A DNA stretch of 36,448 nt from Candidatus Omnitrophota bacterium (lineage in GTDB: Bacteria > Omnitrophota > Gorgyraeia > Duberdicusellales > 4484-171), in the NCBI GenBank assembly GCA_023135905.1, contig JAGLSE010000070.1:1-36448 (forward strand). The letters are read 5' to 3'. Made by a program: the position numbers and the translations under genes. Positions 16,947 through 24,646 of this stretch are shown here, piece after piece. The notes under the pieces are model-generated. The model was not told where the DNA came from. It was given only the letters and a program-made list of their open reading frames with translations, and did no database searches. Position 1 is the first letter of the stretch. Each line of letters starts with the position of its first letter.

Positions 16947-18554
16947 ATGCCGAAATACATTTTTGTTACTGGTGGTGTTGTATCAAGCTTAGGTAAAGGT
17001 ATAGCTTCCGCTTCTATCGGTAAACTTTTGGAATCAATGGGGCTTAAGGTTAATATAATAAAATGTGATCCGTATATAAATGTTGATCCCGGAACAATGA
17101 ATCCTTTTCAGCATGGTGAGGTTTATGTCACTGAAGACGGGGCTGAAACAGATTTAGACTTGGGACATTATGAGCGTTATACTAATGCTGTTTTGACTAA
17201 AGATAATAATATTACAACTGGAAAAATATATTACTCGGTTATTACTAAAGAGAGAAAAGGCGAGTATTTAGGTAAGACGGTTCAAATAATCCCTCATATA
17301 ACGGATGAAATAAAAACTAATATAAAAAAAGTTGCCGAGAATAAAAGAGTTGATATTATTATTGTGGAAATTGGAGGTACTGTTGGAGATATCGAAAGTT
17401 TACCATTTGTAGAAGCAATAAGACAGTTGAAATTAGAGTTAGGTCGAGGGTATGCAATAAATATACATTTGACTTTAGTGCCTTATATTAAATCAGCGGG
17501 AGAGATTAAAACAAAACCTACTCAGCATAGTGTAGGAAGATTGAGAGAAATAGGTATAAGCCCGGATATAATTTTATGTAGAACAGAAAAAAAATTGACT
17601 AAAGAAGCACGAGATAAAATAGCCCTTTTTTGTAATGTGGATAAAGAAGCCGTCATACAAGCATTAGATGTTAAGAGTATTTATGAAGTGCCTATTGCTT
17701 TACGAAAAGAAGGTTTAGATAGATTGATTGTTCGTTTATTTAATTTAAAATGTGATGATAGTGATTTGTCCGGTTGGGAAAATAAAGTTTTAAAAAAAAT
17801 TAATCATTTTTCAAAAGAGGTTAAGATAGCTGTGGTTGGTAAATATATTGCTCTTCAAGATGCTTATAAATCGATATATGAAGCTTTATCTCATGCGGCA
17901 ATAGCGAATGACTCAAAACTTGTTATAAAAAAAATTGATTCTGAAGATATTGAGAAACATGGAGTTTTGAAATATTTGAAAGATGTCCAAGGTATATTAG
18001 TCCCAGGAGGTTTTGGAGATAGAGGTATTGAAGGTAAAATTAAAGCAATACAATATGCAAGAGAAAACAAAATACCATTTTTTGGTATTTGCTTAGGGAT
18101 GCAGACTGCTGTAATTGAATTTTTTAGAAATGTTTGCGGGTTTAAGAATGCAAATTCTACAGAGTTTAATAAAAAAACTAAATATCCAGTAATAAGTTTA
18201 CTTGAAGAACAGGAAAAAGTCATTGATAAAGGTGCCACTATGAGGTTAGGCGCTTATGAATGTAAAATTAAAAAGGATACCAATGCTTATAATGCATACC
18301 GTCGGGAATTAGTTTTTGAGAGACATAGACACAGGTATGAATTTAATGATGACTATAAGTCTATTATGGAAAAGAATAATTTGATTTTTTCAGGATTTTG
18401 TCCTAAAGGTGATTTAGTTGAGATAGTAGAGTTAAAAGATCATCCTTGGTTTGTTGCCTGCCAGTTTCATCCGGAATTTAAATCAAAACCGGATAAACCC
18501 CACCCTTTATTTAAAAATTTTATGAAATCAGCAATAGTAAATAAATTAAAATAA
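16947..18554 (+). CDS. pyrG: CTP synthase
   Basis: Converts UTP to CTP with glutamine and ATP. 535 residues: N-terminal synthetase ([47 protein letters not shown]) and C-terminal class I amidotransferase with nucleophile C382 in GICLGMQ and the closing stretch [11 protein letters not shown]. The internal [19 protein letters not shown] links the domains. Ribosome site AGGGGAG precedes ATG 16947, 31 bases after glmS. It ends the nitrogen-enzyme series; a 345-base gap with a long hairpin separates it from the second ANTAR gene. Confidence 0.97.
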   Translation: MPKYIFVTGGVVSSLGKGIASASIGKLLESMGLKVNIIKCDPYINVDPGTMNPFQHGEVYVTEDGAETDLDLGHYERYTNAVLTKDNNITTGKIYYSVITKERKGEYLGKTVQIIPHITDEIKTNIKKVAENKRVDIIIVEIGGTVGDIESLPFVEAIRQLKLELGRGYAINIHLTLVPYIKSAGEIKTKPTQHSVGRLREIGISPDIILCRTEKKLTKEARDKIALFCNVDKEAVIQALDVKSIYEVPIALRKEGLDRLIVRLFNLKCDDSDLSGWENKVLKKINHFSKEVKIAVVGKYIALQDAYKSIYEALSHAAIANDSKLVIKKIDSEDIEKHGVLKYLKDVQGILVPGGFGDRGIEGKIKAIQYARENKIPFFGICLGMQTAVIEFFRNVCGFKNANSTEFNKKTKYPVISLLEEQEKVIDKGATMRLGAYECKIKKDTNAYNAYRRELVFERHRHRYEFNDDYKSIMEKNNLIFSGFCPKGDLVEIVELKDHPWFVACQFHPEFKSKPDKPHPLFKNFMKSAIVNKLK

Positions 18555-18698
18555 TAAAGATCTTTAAAGAATAATTCAAAAGACTTAACAATACTTGCCT
18601 GTTGATTTATAAAATATCTTTGATACAATGTTTTGGTAAAAAAATACCGCATTGTTGTTATGCCTAAATAATTTCAGTTAGCATTATTTGCCTAAAGG

Positions 18699-18737
18699 CT
18701 CGACTCCAAAAATTTTACTGGAAAATTTAGAGTCGAG
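18699..18737 (+). other. Long stem-loop in the gap between pyrG and the second ANTAR gene
   Basis: CTCGACTC (18699-18706) pairs perfectly with GAGTCGAG (18730-18737), and inside it AAATTTT pairs with AAAATTT around loop ACTGG. No T run follows, so it is not a standard terminator. The remainder of the 18555-18899 gap holds two TGCCTAAA direct repeats (18661 and about 18689) and a possible hexaloop hairpin near 18760-18775 (GCA-ATTTTG-TGC). It may be RNA structure serving transcript ends or regulation by the adjacent ANTAR protein. Confidence 0.55.
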
Positions 18738-18899
18738 GCTACCTAAGAAAAATGTAAAGGTGCAATTTTGTGCGTCGCGATTTTTAAATAATTGTTTCGT
18801 TTGTTTTTCATTACATATATAAGGGGTTTGAAACGTGTTTTTTGGGTTAAATGGATATTTAATAAAGAATTTTGAAAAATAATAAAAGGAGATTTTAGT

Positions 18900-19598
18900 A
18901 TGCCTAAGTTACCGTATAAAGAATATATGTCAGCTTTGAACAAAATTAGTAAGGCGATAACTTCAGATCTTTATTTAGGCGATATTTTAAAACTTATTGT
19001 AACTTTGACCGCTAATGTAATGAATGCTAAAACCTGTGCTCTTTGGCTTTTAGACTATGAGAGTAAAGAACTTAAAATAAGAGCTACTCAATCTTTGAGT
19101 AAAGAATACTTAAAAGAAAGAAATATTAAAATTGGTGAAGGAATAGTTGGTTTAGTGGCAAAAGAGAAAAAACCGTTAGTAATTTCTAATGTTTTGAAAA
19201 ATGAAATTTATAAAGAGAAAGAGCTTGCAAAAAAAGAAGGTTTTGTTTCTATGTTGAGTGTTCCTATGATGGTTAAAAAAAAGGTTATCGGAGTTATTAA
19301 TTGTTATACTAGTGTAGACTATAAATTCACTAAGAGCGATATAGACCTTTTAACTACAGTTGCTAATCAGGCGGCAGTAACAATTGAAAATACTGAGCTT
19401 ATAGTAAAAACTAAAGTAGTTCGGGAGGAATTGGAAACACGGAAAAAAGTTGAGAAAGCTAAAGGTATATTAATGAAAGAACAGAAATTAACTGAAGATC
19501 AAGCATATAATTTAATTAGAAAAACTAGTATGGATAAACGAGTTTTAATGAGAGATATTGCGGAAGCGATAATTCTTTCATTTGATATAAAACAATAA
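18900..19598 (+). CDS. GAF-ANTAR RNA-binding antiterminator, paralogue 2
   Basis: 232 residues, the same architecture as the gene at 6193 and clearly paralogous over its whole length: GAF domain at about 15-160 (ITSDLYLGDILKLIVTLTAN, LLTTVANQAAVTIENTEL) and ANTAR domain at about 172-228 (AKGILMKEQKLTEDQAYNLI then SMDKRVLMRDIAEAII). No receiver domain. ATG 18900 follows AAAAGGAGA. The GAF domains differ more than the ANTAR domains: the first has Cys-rich SNICSLMLIDKR where this one has AKTCALWLLDYE. This suggests similar RNA targets but possibly different signals. Likely cytosolic dimer. Confidence 0.9.
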   Translation: MPKLPYKEYMSALNKISKAITSDLYLGDILKLIVTLTANVMNAKTCALWLLDYESKELKIRATQSLSKEYLKERNIKIGEGIVGLVAKEKKPLVISNVLKNEIYKEKELAKKEGFVSMLSVPMMVKKKVIGVINCYTSVDYKFTKSDIDLLTTVANQAAVTIENTELIVKTKVVREELETRKKVEKAKGILMKEQKLTEDQAYNLIRKTSMDKRVLMRDIAEAIILSFDIKQ

Positions 19599-19727
19599 TA
19601 CCTTAAATAACTATTTATCCAATCGTAGGAGATTGTGAGTAAATGAAGTTATTTTATTTTTTAGAATTTAAGTCTAATAGTTTTAAGGTTTAAAACAGTT
19701 TTAATAGGTAATTAATCCTGCCAAAAT

Positions 19728-19756
19728 TTGAAAAACAATCAGACAGCTGTTATAAT
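19728..19756 (+). promoter_or_regulatory. Sigma70-type promoter with extended -10 before the glycosidase gene
   Basis: TTGAAA at 19728-19733, 17-base spacer, TATAAT at 19751-19756 preceded by TG at 19748-19749. Predicted start near 19763, about 64 bases before the ATG. AAAAACAAT (19731-19739) and ATTGTTTTT (19755-19763) can also form a 9-bp hairpin with a T tail, so the same bases may terminate the preceding ANTAR transcript. Confidence 0.65.
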
Positions 19757-19826
19757 TGTTTTTTAAAAGTAAGAGATATCTTTTGGATGTAATTAGTTTT
19801 TTCATTAGAAATGTTAGAGGAGGCAT

Positions 19827-21221
19827 ATGGGTTATAGTAAATTTTTTTTTGTAATATTAATTTGTTTTATTTTAATTGAGAATGTTTGGGCGGATAATGA
19901 GATTTGGAACAAAAGGAATTTACATCTTGTTCCAGATAAAAAAGAATTAAACGCTATTTTAGAACTTGATTTTGATAATGATAATGTTAAAAATGTTAAC
20001 GATTTTAATATAGACGGCGATGGTTTAAGAAATGAATTAGATCCTGATATAGATAATGATGGAATCGAAAATGATATTGATCCTTCTCCATATGATTGGA
20101 GAGAAATTGGTTATAATCCTTTTGGTATGCACGCATTCTTATCCTGGAATCATCCTTGGAATAAATATAAATATAGTAACGAAGAATTAAGAATGACTGT
20201 AAAGGCTTTAAAAGAAGCTGGATGCTCAATGGTTAGGATGGATTTTTATTGGAATGATATTGAACCTAGAAAAGGTAAATTTAATTTTGATAGATATGAT
20301 TTTATAGTGAATCTTTTATCCCAGAATAATATTCGTATCTTAGCTATTTTAGGTTATTCTTCGGAGTGGGCTTCTAAAAAATGGAATATGCCTCCTACCA
20401 ACGATAAAGATTTTGCTAATTATTCAAAAAAAGTTGTTACAAGATATAAAAATAAAGTAAAATACTGGGAGATATGGAATGAACCAGATAGCGAAACTTA
20501 TTGGCAGCCGCAAGATGGTATGAAAAGGTACGGTCAGTTGTTAAAAACAACATATATAGCTATTAAAGAAGTTGATCCTTCGGCTAAAGTTGTTTTGGGC
20601 GGTTTAACAGTCAGGGGATATTTCTCTTTAAAGAATTTGTATAGAGAAATAGGAAGAGATTATTTTGATATAGTAAACATACATCCATTTGTTGATCCGT
20701 TAGCAAATAATTATATGAAACAGATAAAAATATTGTATAAAAATATAAAAAAGCTTATGGTAAGCTATGGAGATGTAGATAAAAAAATATGGTTTACAGA
20801 AATTGGCTGCCCTGGTGTTTCAACTTTTTCTAAGGGAAGTAATAGTTGGTGGTTAGGATCAAGTCCTTCTGATTATAAGCAATCTGTTTTTTTAAGAGAT
20901 GTTTATCAAGAAATAGTAAAGTTAGAGGATGTAGATAAAATATTTTGGGCTTTTTTTAGAGATAATAAAGAACATTTTTATTCAGGAGTAGATGACTTTG
21001 GCCTGATAAGATGGGACTTTTCAAAAAAAATATCGTTTCATGTATATAAGAAAATTTCAAAGATGTGGTTAAAAAATTTCAATGTGCAATATTCAGGAGA
21101 TAAACTTCATCCGGTAAGAGACAAGATGAAGGCTTTAGGAAACAGAGGTCAGAAGCTAGAGGTTAGAAGGCGGGATTACAGAAGTCAGATAACCAAGGAC
21201 GTAAAAAAAATAGTGAATTAG
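19827..21221 (+). CDS. Secreted clan-A-type glycoside hydrolase with Asp-rich calcium-binding segment
   Basis: Signal peptide MGYSKFFFVILICFILIENV-WA at 1-22. Residues 47-90 hold Asp/Asn-rich repeats (LDFDNDNVKNVNDFNIDGDG, LDPDIDNDGIENDIDPSPYD) like thrombospondin type 3 calcium-binding repeats. From about 95 on, a TIM-barrel: RMDFYWNDIEPRKGKFNFDR, probable acid/base E219 in EIWNEPD and nucleophile E325 in WFTEIGCPG, as in GH5/GH39-type enzymes. Substrate unknown; plant or microbial polysaccharide is likely. ATG 19827 follows GAGGAGG. The last ~25 residues (from GNRGQKLEVRRRDYRSQ) are translated from the purine-rich dispersed repeat and look like an acquired tail. Confidence 0.82.
   Translation: MGYSKFFFVILICFILIENVWADNEIWNKRNLHLVPDKKELNAILELDFDNDNVKNVNDFNIDGDGLRNELDPDIDNDGIENDIDPSPYDWREIGYNPFGMHAFLSWNHPWNKYKYSNEELRMTVKALKEAGCSMVRMDFYWNDIEPRKGKFNFDRYDFIVNLLSQNNIRILAILGYSSEWASKKWNMPPTNDKDFANYSKKVVTRYKNKVKYWEIWNEPDSETYWQPQDGMKRYGQLLKTTYIAIKEVDPSAKVVLGGLTVRGYFSLKNLYREIGRDYFDIVNIHPFVDPLANNYMKQIKILYKNIKKLMVSYGDVDKKIWFTEIGCPGVSTFSKGSNSWWLGSSPSDYKQSVFLRDVYQEIVKLEDVDKIFWAFFRDNKEHFYSGVDDFGLIRWDFSKKISFHVYKKISKMWLKNFNVQYSGDKLHPVRDKMKALGNRGQKLEVRRRDYRSQITKDVKKIVN
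21139..21198 (+). repeat. Purine-rich dispersed repeat within the 3' end of the glycosidase gene
   Basis: AGGTCAGAAG, AGAGGTTAGAAGG and ACAGAAGTCAGA (21178-21189) recur here as in the carB-purF gap, including an identical 12-mer. Here the repeat is in frame and forms the C-terminal tail of the glycosidase. Confidence 0.55.
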
Positions 21222-21224
21222 GGG

Positions 21225-21450
21225 AAATGTCATATGCTCGCTTCGTTCGCGTCATAAATTCTGCTAACGCAGAATGTCATATTATTGTAAAAAAAATAAA
21301 GGATAAAAGACGTAGTAGCGTCGTTTGCCTGCGGCCGTAATAAAAATATTATAAGAGAAAGAAGTAAAAGAAAGGAAAAGGATATGTTCCACTATCGCGG
21401 AACGAAAGTAATAAAAATGTGCTTGCTGCGTTTACGAAATTAATTGTAAA
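21225..21450. repeat. Hairpin-rich intergenic element A
   Basis: In the 367-base gap after the glycosidase gene, several short inverted repeats lie in series. GTCAT occurs at 21229, 21251 and 21276, separating a CGC/GCG hairpin from a perfect 7-bp hairpin ATTCTGC-TAAC-GCAGAAT (21258-21275). Then GACG/CGTC at 21309-21322, and GTTCCAC-TATC-GCGGAAC at 21386-21403 followed by GAAAGTAATAAAAATGTG. The last part matches element B at 30657. The remaining bases to 21588 are A+T-rich. No coding frame of note. Confidence 0.6.
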
Positions 21451-21539
21451 AAGAAAAATGCGGGATTAAATATAAAAAAATAAAATATAGTAAGGATAGG
21501 CGCAATATAGAATTATTAATTGTTATGAAAACGTTTTAT

Positions 21540-21568
21540 TTGAATTAATTGTAGTTTTCTTGTAGTAT
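21540..21568 (+). promoter_or_regulatory. Possible promoter for the HD-domain gene
   Basis: TTGAAT at 21540-21545 and TAGTAT at 21563-21568 with a 17-base spacer, ending 20 bases before the ATG at 21589. Each box matches the consensus at four of six positions, so this is a modest candidate. Confidence 0.35.
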
Positions 21569-21588
21569 TAAATAACAATGAGGATAAT

Positions 21589-22185
21589 ATGGATGACATA
21601 AAAGAAAATTTAGATACAAAAAGTTTATTGAATTTTATATCCGAAGCCGGTATGTTGAAACGTGTGCCCCGTTCTGGTTGGTCAGTGTTAGGGATAAAAG
21701 ATGCTGAATCCGTTGCAGACCATTGTTTTAGATGCGCTGTGATAGGGTATGTCTTAGCCTCAATGGAAAATGTAGCCCCTTACAAAATATTGTTAATGAC
21801 ATTATTTAATGATATTCATGAAGCCAGAATTACTGATTTGCATAAAATGGCGCAAAGGTATTTTAATATAACTGAGGGGGAAAAAAAATCATTTGAGGAT
21901 CAAATCGAATTTCTGCCTGATAGTATTAATAAAGAATTGAGTGAGGTTCGTAAAGATTATAACATCCAAGAAAGCCAAGAGAGCCGAATTGCCAGAGACG
22001 CGGATATCCTTGAATGTTTACTGCAGGCAAAGGATTATAGTGAACACGGATATCCTGAGGCAGTAAAGTTTATGGAAAAAGCTCCTGATTTTCTAATTAC
22101 TAACAGTGCAAAAAGACTTTGGAATACAGCAAAAAATATGAATTTAAATGATTGGTGGGTACATCTTACACAGTTTACCCGTTGA
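21589..22185 (+). CDS. HD-domain protein, YfbR/HDDC2-like (5'-deoxynucleotidase-type)
   Basis: 198 residues resembling HD-superfamily nucleotidases that remove phosphate from deoxynucleoside monophosphates. Seen: H45 in AESVADHCFRCA, the second metal motif at 70-90 (MTLFNDIHEARITDLHK) and D137 in RIARDADILECLLQAK. In the family the second motif is normally HD; here it reads N74-D75, with H77 and E78 just after, so one expected metal ligand is replaced by Asn. The C-terminus WWVHLTQF is typical of the archaeal-like subgroup. Activity and substrate are therefore uncertain. The ATG follows a GAGGA ribosome site. Confidence 0.8.
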   Translation: MDDIKENLDTKSLLNFISEAGMLKRVPRSGWSVLGIKDAESVADHCFRCAVIGYVLASMENVAPYKILLMTLFNDIHEARITDLHKMAQRYFNITEGEKKSFEDQIEFLPDSINKELSEVRKDYNIQESQESRIARDADILECLLQAKDYSEHGYPEAVKFMEKAPDFLITNSAKRLWNTAKNMNLNDWWVHLTQFTR

Positions 22186-22276
22186 GTGATATTTTATCAA
22201 TAAATGTTATTTTGGATTGTTTTATTTGAGATATAGATAGTTTATTTAATAAAGAATGGATGTTTATGTATAAAAT

Positions 22277-22317
22277 AAAGGCGTTTTGTCCATAAAGGGA
22301 TAGGGTGCCTTTTTTTA
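22277..22317 (+). terminator. Terminator hairpin between the HD gene and the DUF1846 gene
   Basis: AAAGGCGTTTTGTCC (22277-22291) pairs with GGATAGGGTGCCTTT (22298-22312) in a 15-bp stem with several G-U pairs and loop ATAAAG, followed by T residues. Stem start, TAAAG-containing loop and T tail resemble the hairpin at 5900-5945. It may end the HD transcript or act as an attenuator 47 bases before the DUF1846 start. Confidence 0.65.
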
Positions 22318-22363
22318 TTGAATTAACAATTAAGGTTAGATTGTATTAATTTAAGGAGATACA

Positions 22364-23881
22364 ATGGTAAAAAAAATTGGTTTTGATAATGAAAAATACA
22401 TAGAGGAGCAAACACAAGCTATTTTAAAAAGAGTTGAAATGTTTAATAATAAATTATATCTTGAATTTGGAGGTAAAATAATCTTTGATTATCATGCGTC
22501 AAGAGTTTTGCCGGGATTTGACCCAAATGTTAAAATGAAGCTTTTGCAGCAATTAAAGGATAAAGCTGATTTGATTTTATGTATTTATGCCGGAGATATC
22601 GAAAGAAGAAAAGTAAGAGCTGATTTTGGAATTACTTATGATGTTGATGCTTTTAAATTGATAGATGATTTGCGTGAGTGGGGAATCAATATTGCCGCAG
22701 TTGTAATAACCAGATTTGATAATCAACCGGCAGCAAAAATTTTTAAAAATAAACTTGAGCGTAGAGATATAAAAGTTTTTACGCACAGCTTTACTAAAGG
22801 CTATCCCACAGATGTTGAGGCTATTGTTAGTGATGATGGGTATGGTGCTAATCAGTATATTAAAACAGAAAATCCTTTGGTGGTTGTTACAGGGCCTGGT
22901 CCTGGAAGCGGCAAATTAGCTACATGTCTTTCTCAGCTTTACCATGAATATAAGAGAGGAATAAAAGCAGGATATGCTAAATTTGAAACATTTCCTATCT
23001 GGAGTATACCTCTTAAACATCCGGTAAATGTAGCATATGAATCTGCTACGGCTGATATTAGAGATTTTAACTTAATAGATCCGTATCATTTAGAAGCATA
23101 TCAAAAACTTTCAATTAATTATAATAGGGATGTAGAAGCTTTTCCTTTGGTTAAAAGAATTTTAGAAAAAATAACTGATTCTGAGTCTGTATATAAATCG
23201 CCTACAGATATGGGAGTTAATAGAGCCGGTTTTGGAATTATAGATGATGATGTGGTAAAAGAAGCCGCCAGACAAGAAATAATCAGGAGATTTTTTAGAT
23301 ATAGTTGTGAGTACGTCATAGGATTGGTTGATAAAGGAACGGTTGAAAGAGCAGAACTTATAATGGAAGAACTTAATATAAAAATTAGTGAAAGAAAGGT
23401 AGTTGAACCGGCATGGGGTGCTAGTCAAGAAGCTATGAAGAATGAGAAGGGCAATGAAGGTGTTTATTGCGGAGCAGCTATAGAATTAAAGGATGGCACA
23501 ATTATTACCGGCAAAAATTCTTCTTTAATGCATGCCACGTCCAGCCTAATTTTTAATGCGATAAAAGAAATTGCCGGTATTCCGGACAAAATACATTTAC
23601 TGTCACCAAGCATAATAGAATCTATAGCTAATTTAAAAAGAATAATTTCAGGGTCAAAAGCTATAAGTTTAGATTTAGAAGAAGCTTTAATAGCTATGAG
23701 TATTAGTGCAACGACGAATCCGGCAGCCCAATTAGCTATGGATAAATTGAAAGAGTTACAAGGGTGTGAAGTTCATACTACGCATATAACAACATCTGGG
23801 GATCAGTCCGGATTAAGACGATTAGGCGTTAATTTTACGAGTGATTCGAATTTTTCTAGTAAAAGTTTATTTGTTGTGTAA
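22364..23881 (+). CDS. DUF1846 family protein
   Basis: 505 residues, typical length for this family of cytosolic proteins of unknown function found mainly in Firmicutes and anaerobes. Recognisable stretches: [20 protein letters not shown] at the N-terminus, a glycine-rich nucleotide-loop-like [20 protein letters not shown] (GPGPGSGK at 177-184), [20 protein letters not shown] and [11 protein letters not shown]. Strong ribosome site AAGGAGA before ATG 22364. The terminator-like hairpin in its leader suggests attenuation. The P-loop-like motif is not proof of ATP binding. Confidence 0.88.
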   Translation: MVKKIGFDNEKYIEEQTQAILKRVEMFNNKLYLEFGGKIIFDYHASRVLPGFDPNVKMKLLQQLKDKADLILCIYAGDIERRKVRADFGITYDVDAFKLIDDLREWGINIAAVVITRFDNQPAAKIFKNKLERRDIKVFTHSFTKGYPTDVEAIVSDDGYGANQYIKTENPLVVVTGPGPGSGKLATCLSQLYHEYKRGIKAGYAKFETFPIWSIPLKHPVNVAYESATADIRDFNLIDPYHLEAYQKLSINYNRDVEAFPLVKRILEKITDSESVYKSPTDMGVNRAGFGIIDDDVVKEAARQEIIRRFFRYSCEYVIGLVDKGTVERAELIMEELNIKISERKVVEPAWGASQEAMKNEKGNEGVYCGAAIELKDGTIITGKNSSLMHATSSLIFNAIKEIAGIPDKIHLLSPSIIESIANLKRIISGSKAISLDLEEALIAMSISATTNPAAQLAMDKLKELQGCEVHTTHITTSGDQSGLRRLGVNFTSDSNFSSKSLFVV

Positions 23882-23951
23882 AATAAACATATTTATATTT
23901 AAAATAATACAAAAATCAGTTTGAGATTAGTAAATCAATTATGGAGGTAAT

Positions 23952-24422
23952 ATGGAAAGGATTTATTTAACAAATCAGGGATATGAAAAATTAGCTGATG
24001 AATTGGAGTTTTTAAAAAATGTAAAGAGAAAAGAAATAACAGAGGCTTTAGAACATGCTCGATCGCTTGGAGATTTAAAAGAAAATGCTGAATACCATGC
24101 TGCTAAAGATGCAATATCTCAAAATGAACGAAAAATTAGAGAACTGGAGGATAAATTAAGTAGAGTCGAAATCCTTGATGATAGTAAAATAAATAAAAAT
24201 AAAGCATATATAGGCGCAAAGTTAACAATTTTTGATTTAGATACAGAAGAAGAGATTGAATACAAACTTGTAAGCCAGGATGAAGCGAACGCTTTAGAAG
24301 GTTTGATTTCGGTAACTTCTCCGGTTGGACAATCTCTTCTTGGTCATAAAAAAAATGATATAATTGAGGTTGAGGTGCCTGCCGGTAAATTAAGTTATAA
24401 GATTCTTAAGATTAGTCATTGA
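23952..24422 (+). CDS. greA: Transcription elongation factor GreA
   Basis: 156 residues, normal length. Rescues backtracked RNA polymerase by stimulating transcript cleavage. N-terminal coiled coil with the acidic tip region (EHARSLGDLKENAEYHAAKD) and C-terminal FKBP-like domain (LEGLISVTSPVGQSLLGHKK, IEVEVPAGKLSYKILKI). ATG 23952 follows TATGGAGG. Its own transcription unit is plausible: 70 bases upstream, and a 20-bp palindrome just downstream. Confidence 0.96.
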   Translation: MERIYLTNQGYEKLADELEFLKNVKRKEITEALEHARSLGDLKENAEYHAAKDAISQNERKIRELEDKLSRVEILDDSKINKNKAYIGAKLTIFDLDTEEEIEYKLVSQDEANALEGLISVTSPVGQSLLGHKKNDIIEVEVPAGKLSYKILKISH

Positions 24423-24439
24423 TTCTAGGTAGTATAATT

Positions 24440-24459
24440 ACAAAAAATATATTTTTTGT
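24440..24459. repeat. Perfect 20-bp A/T palindrome after greA
   Basis: ACAAAAAATA followed by its exact reverse complement TATTTTTTGT, 17 bases after the greA stop. As RNA it would form a weak A-U hairpin ending in U residues, so it could terminate greA transcription in both directions; an operator is another possibility. Confidence 0.45.
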
Positions 24460-24646
24460 TTGGAAAATATGGTTTAAGGGTATTAACTTTTTAGAAGTTA
24501 ATGGGACTATCGCGAAATACAATATTTTCCTAATAGGTTTGAGAGATTAGCGAGTTGATGGGAAACTGTTGATTAAAGGTTTACTCTAACTGCAAAAAGA
24601 TGTTTTAATTCCTTCAGATTGACTATTTTATATAAAAAGAAATATT

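Noticed and set aside
24503-24520. GACTATCGCGAAAT as a third copy of the hairpin family
   Set aside because: The match to element A is only about nine bases and lacks the paired stem and the TAATAAAAATGTG flank.
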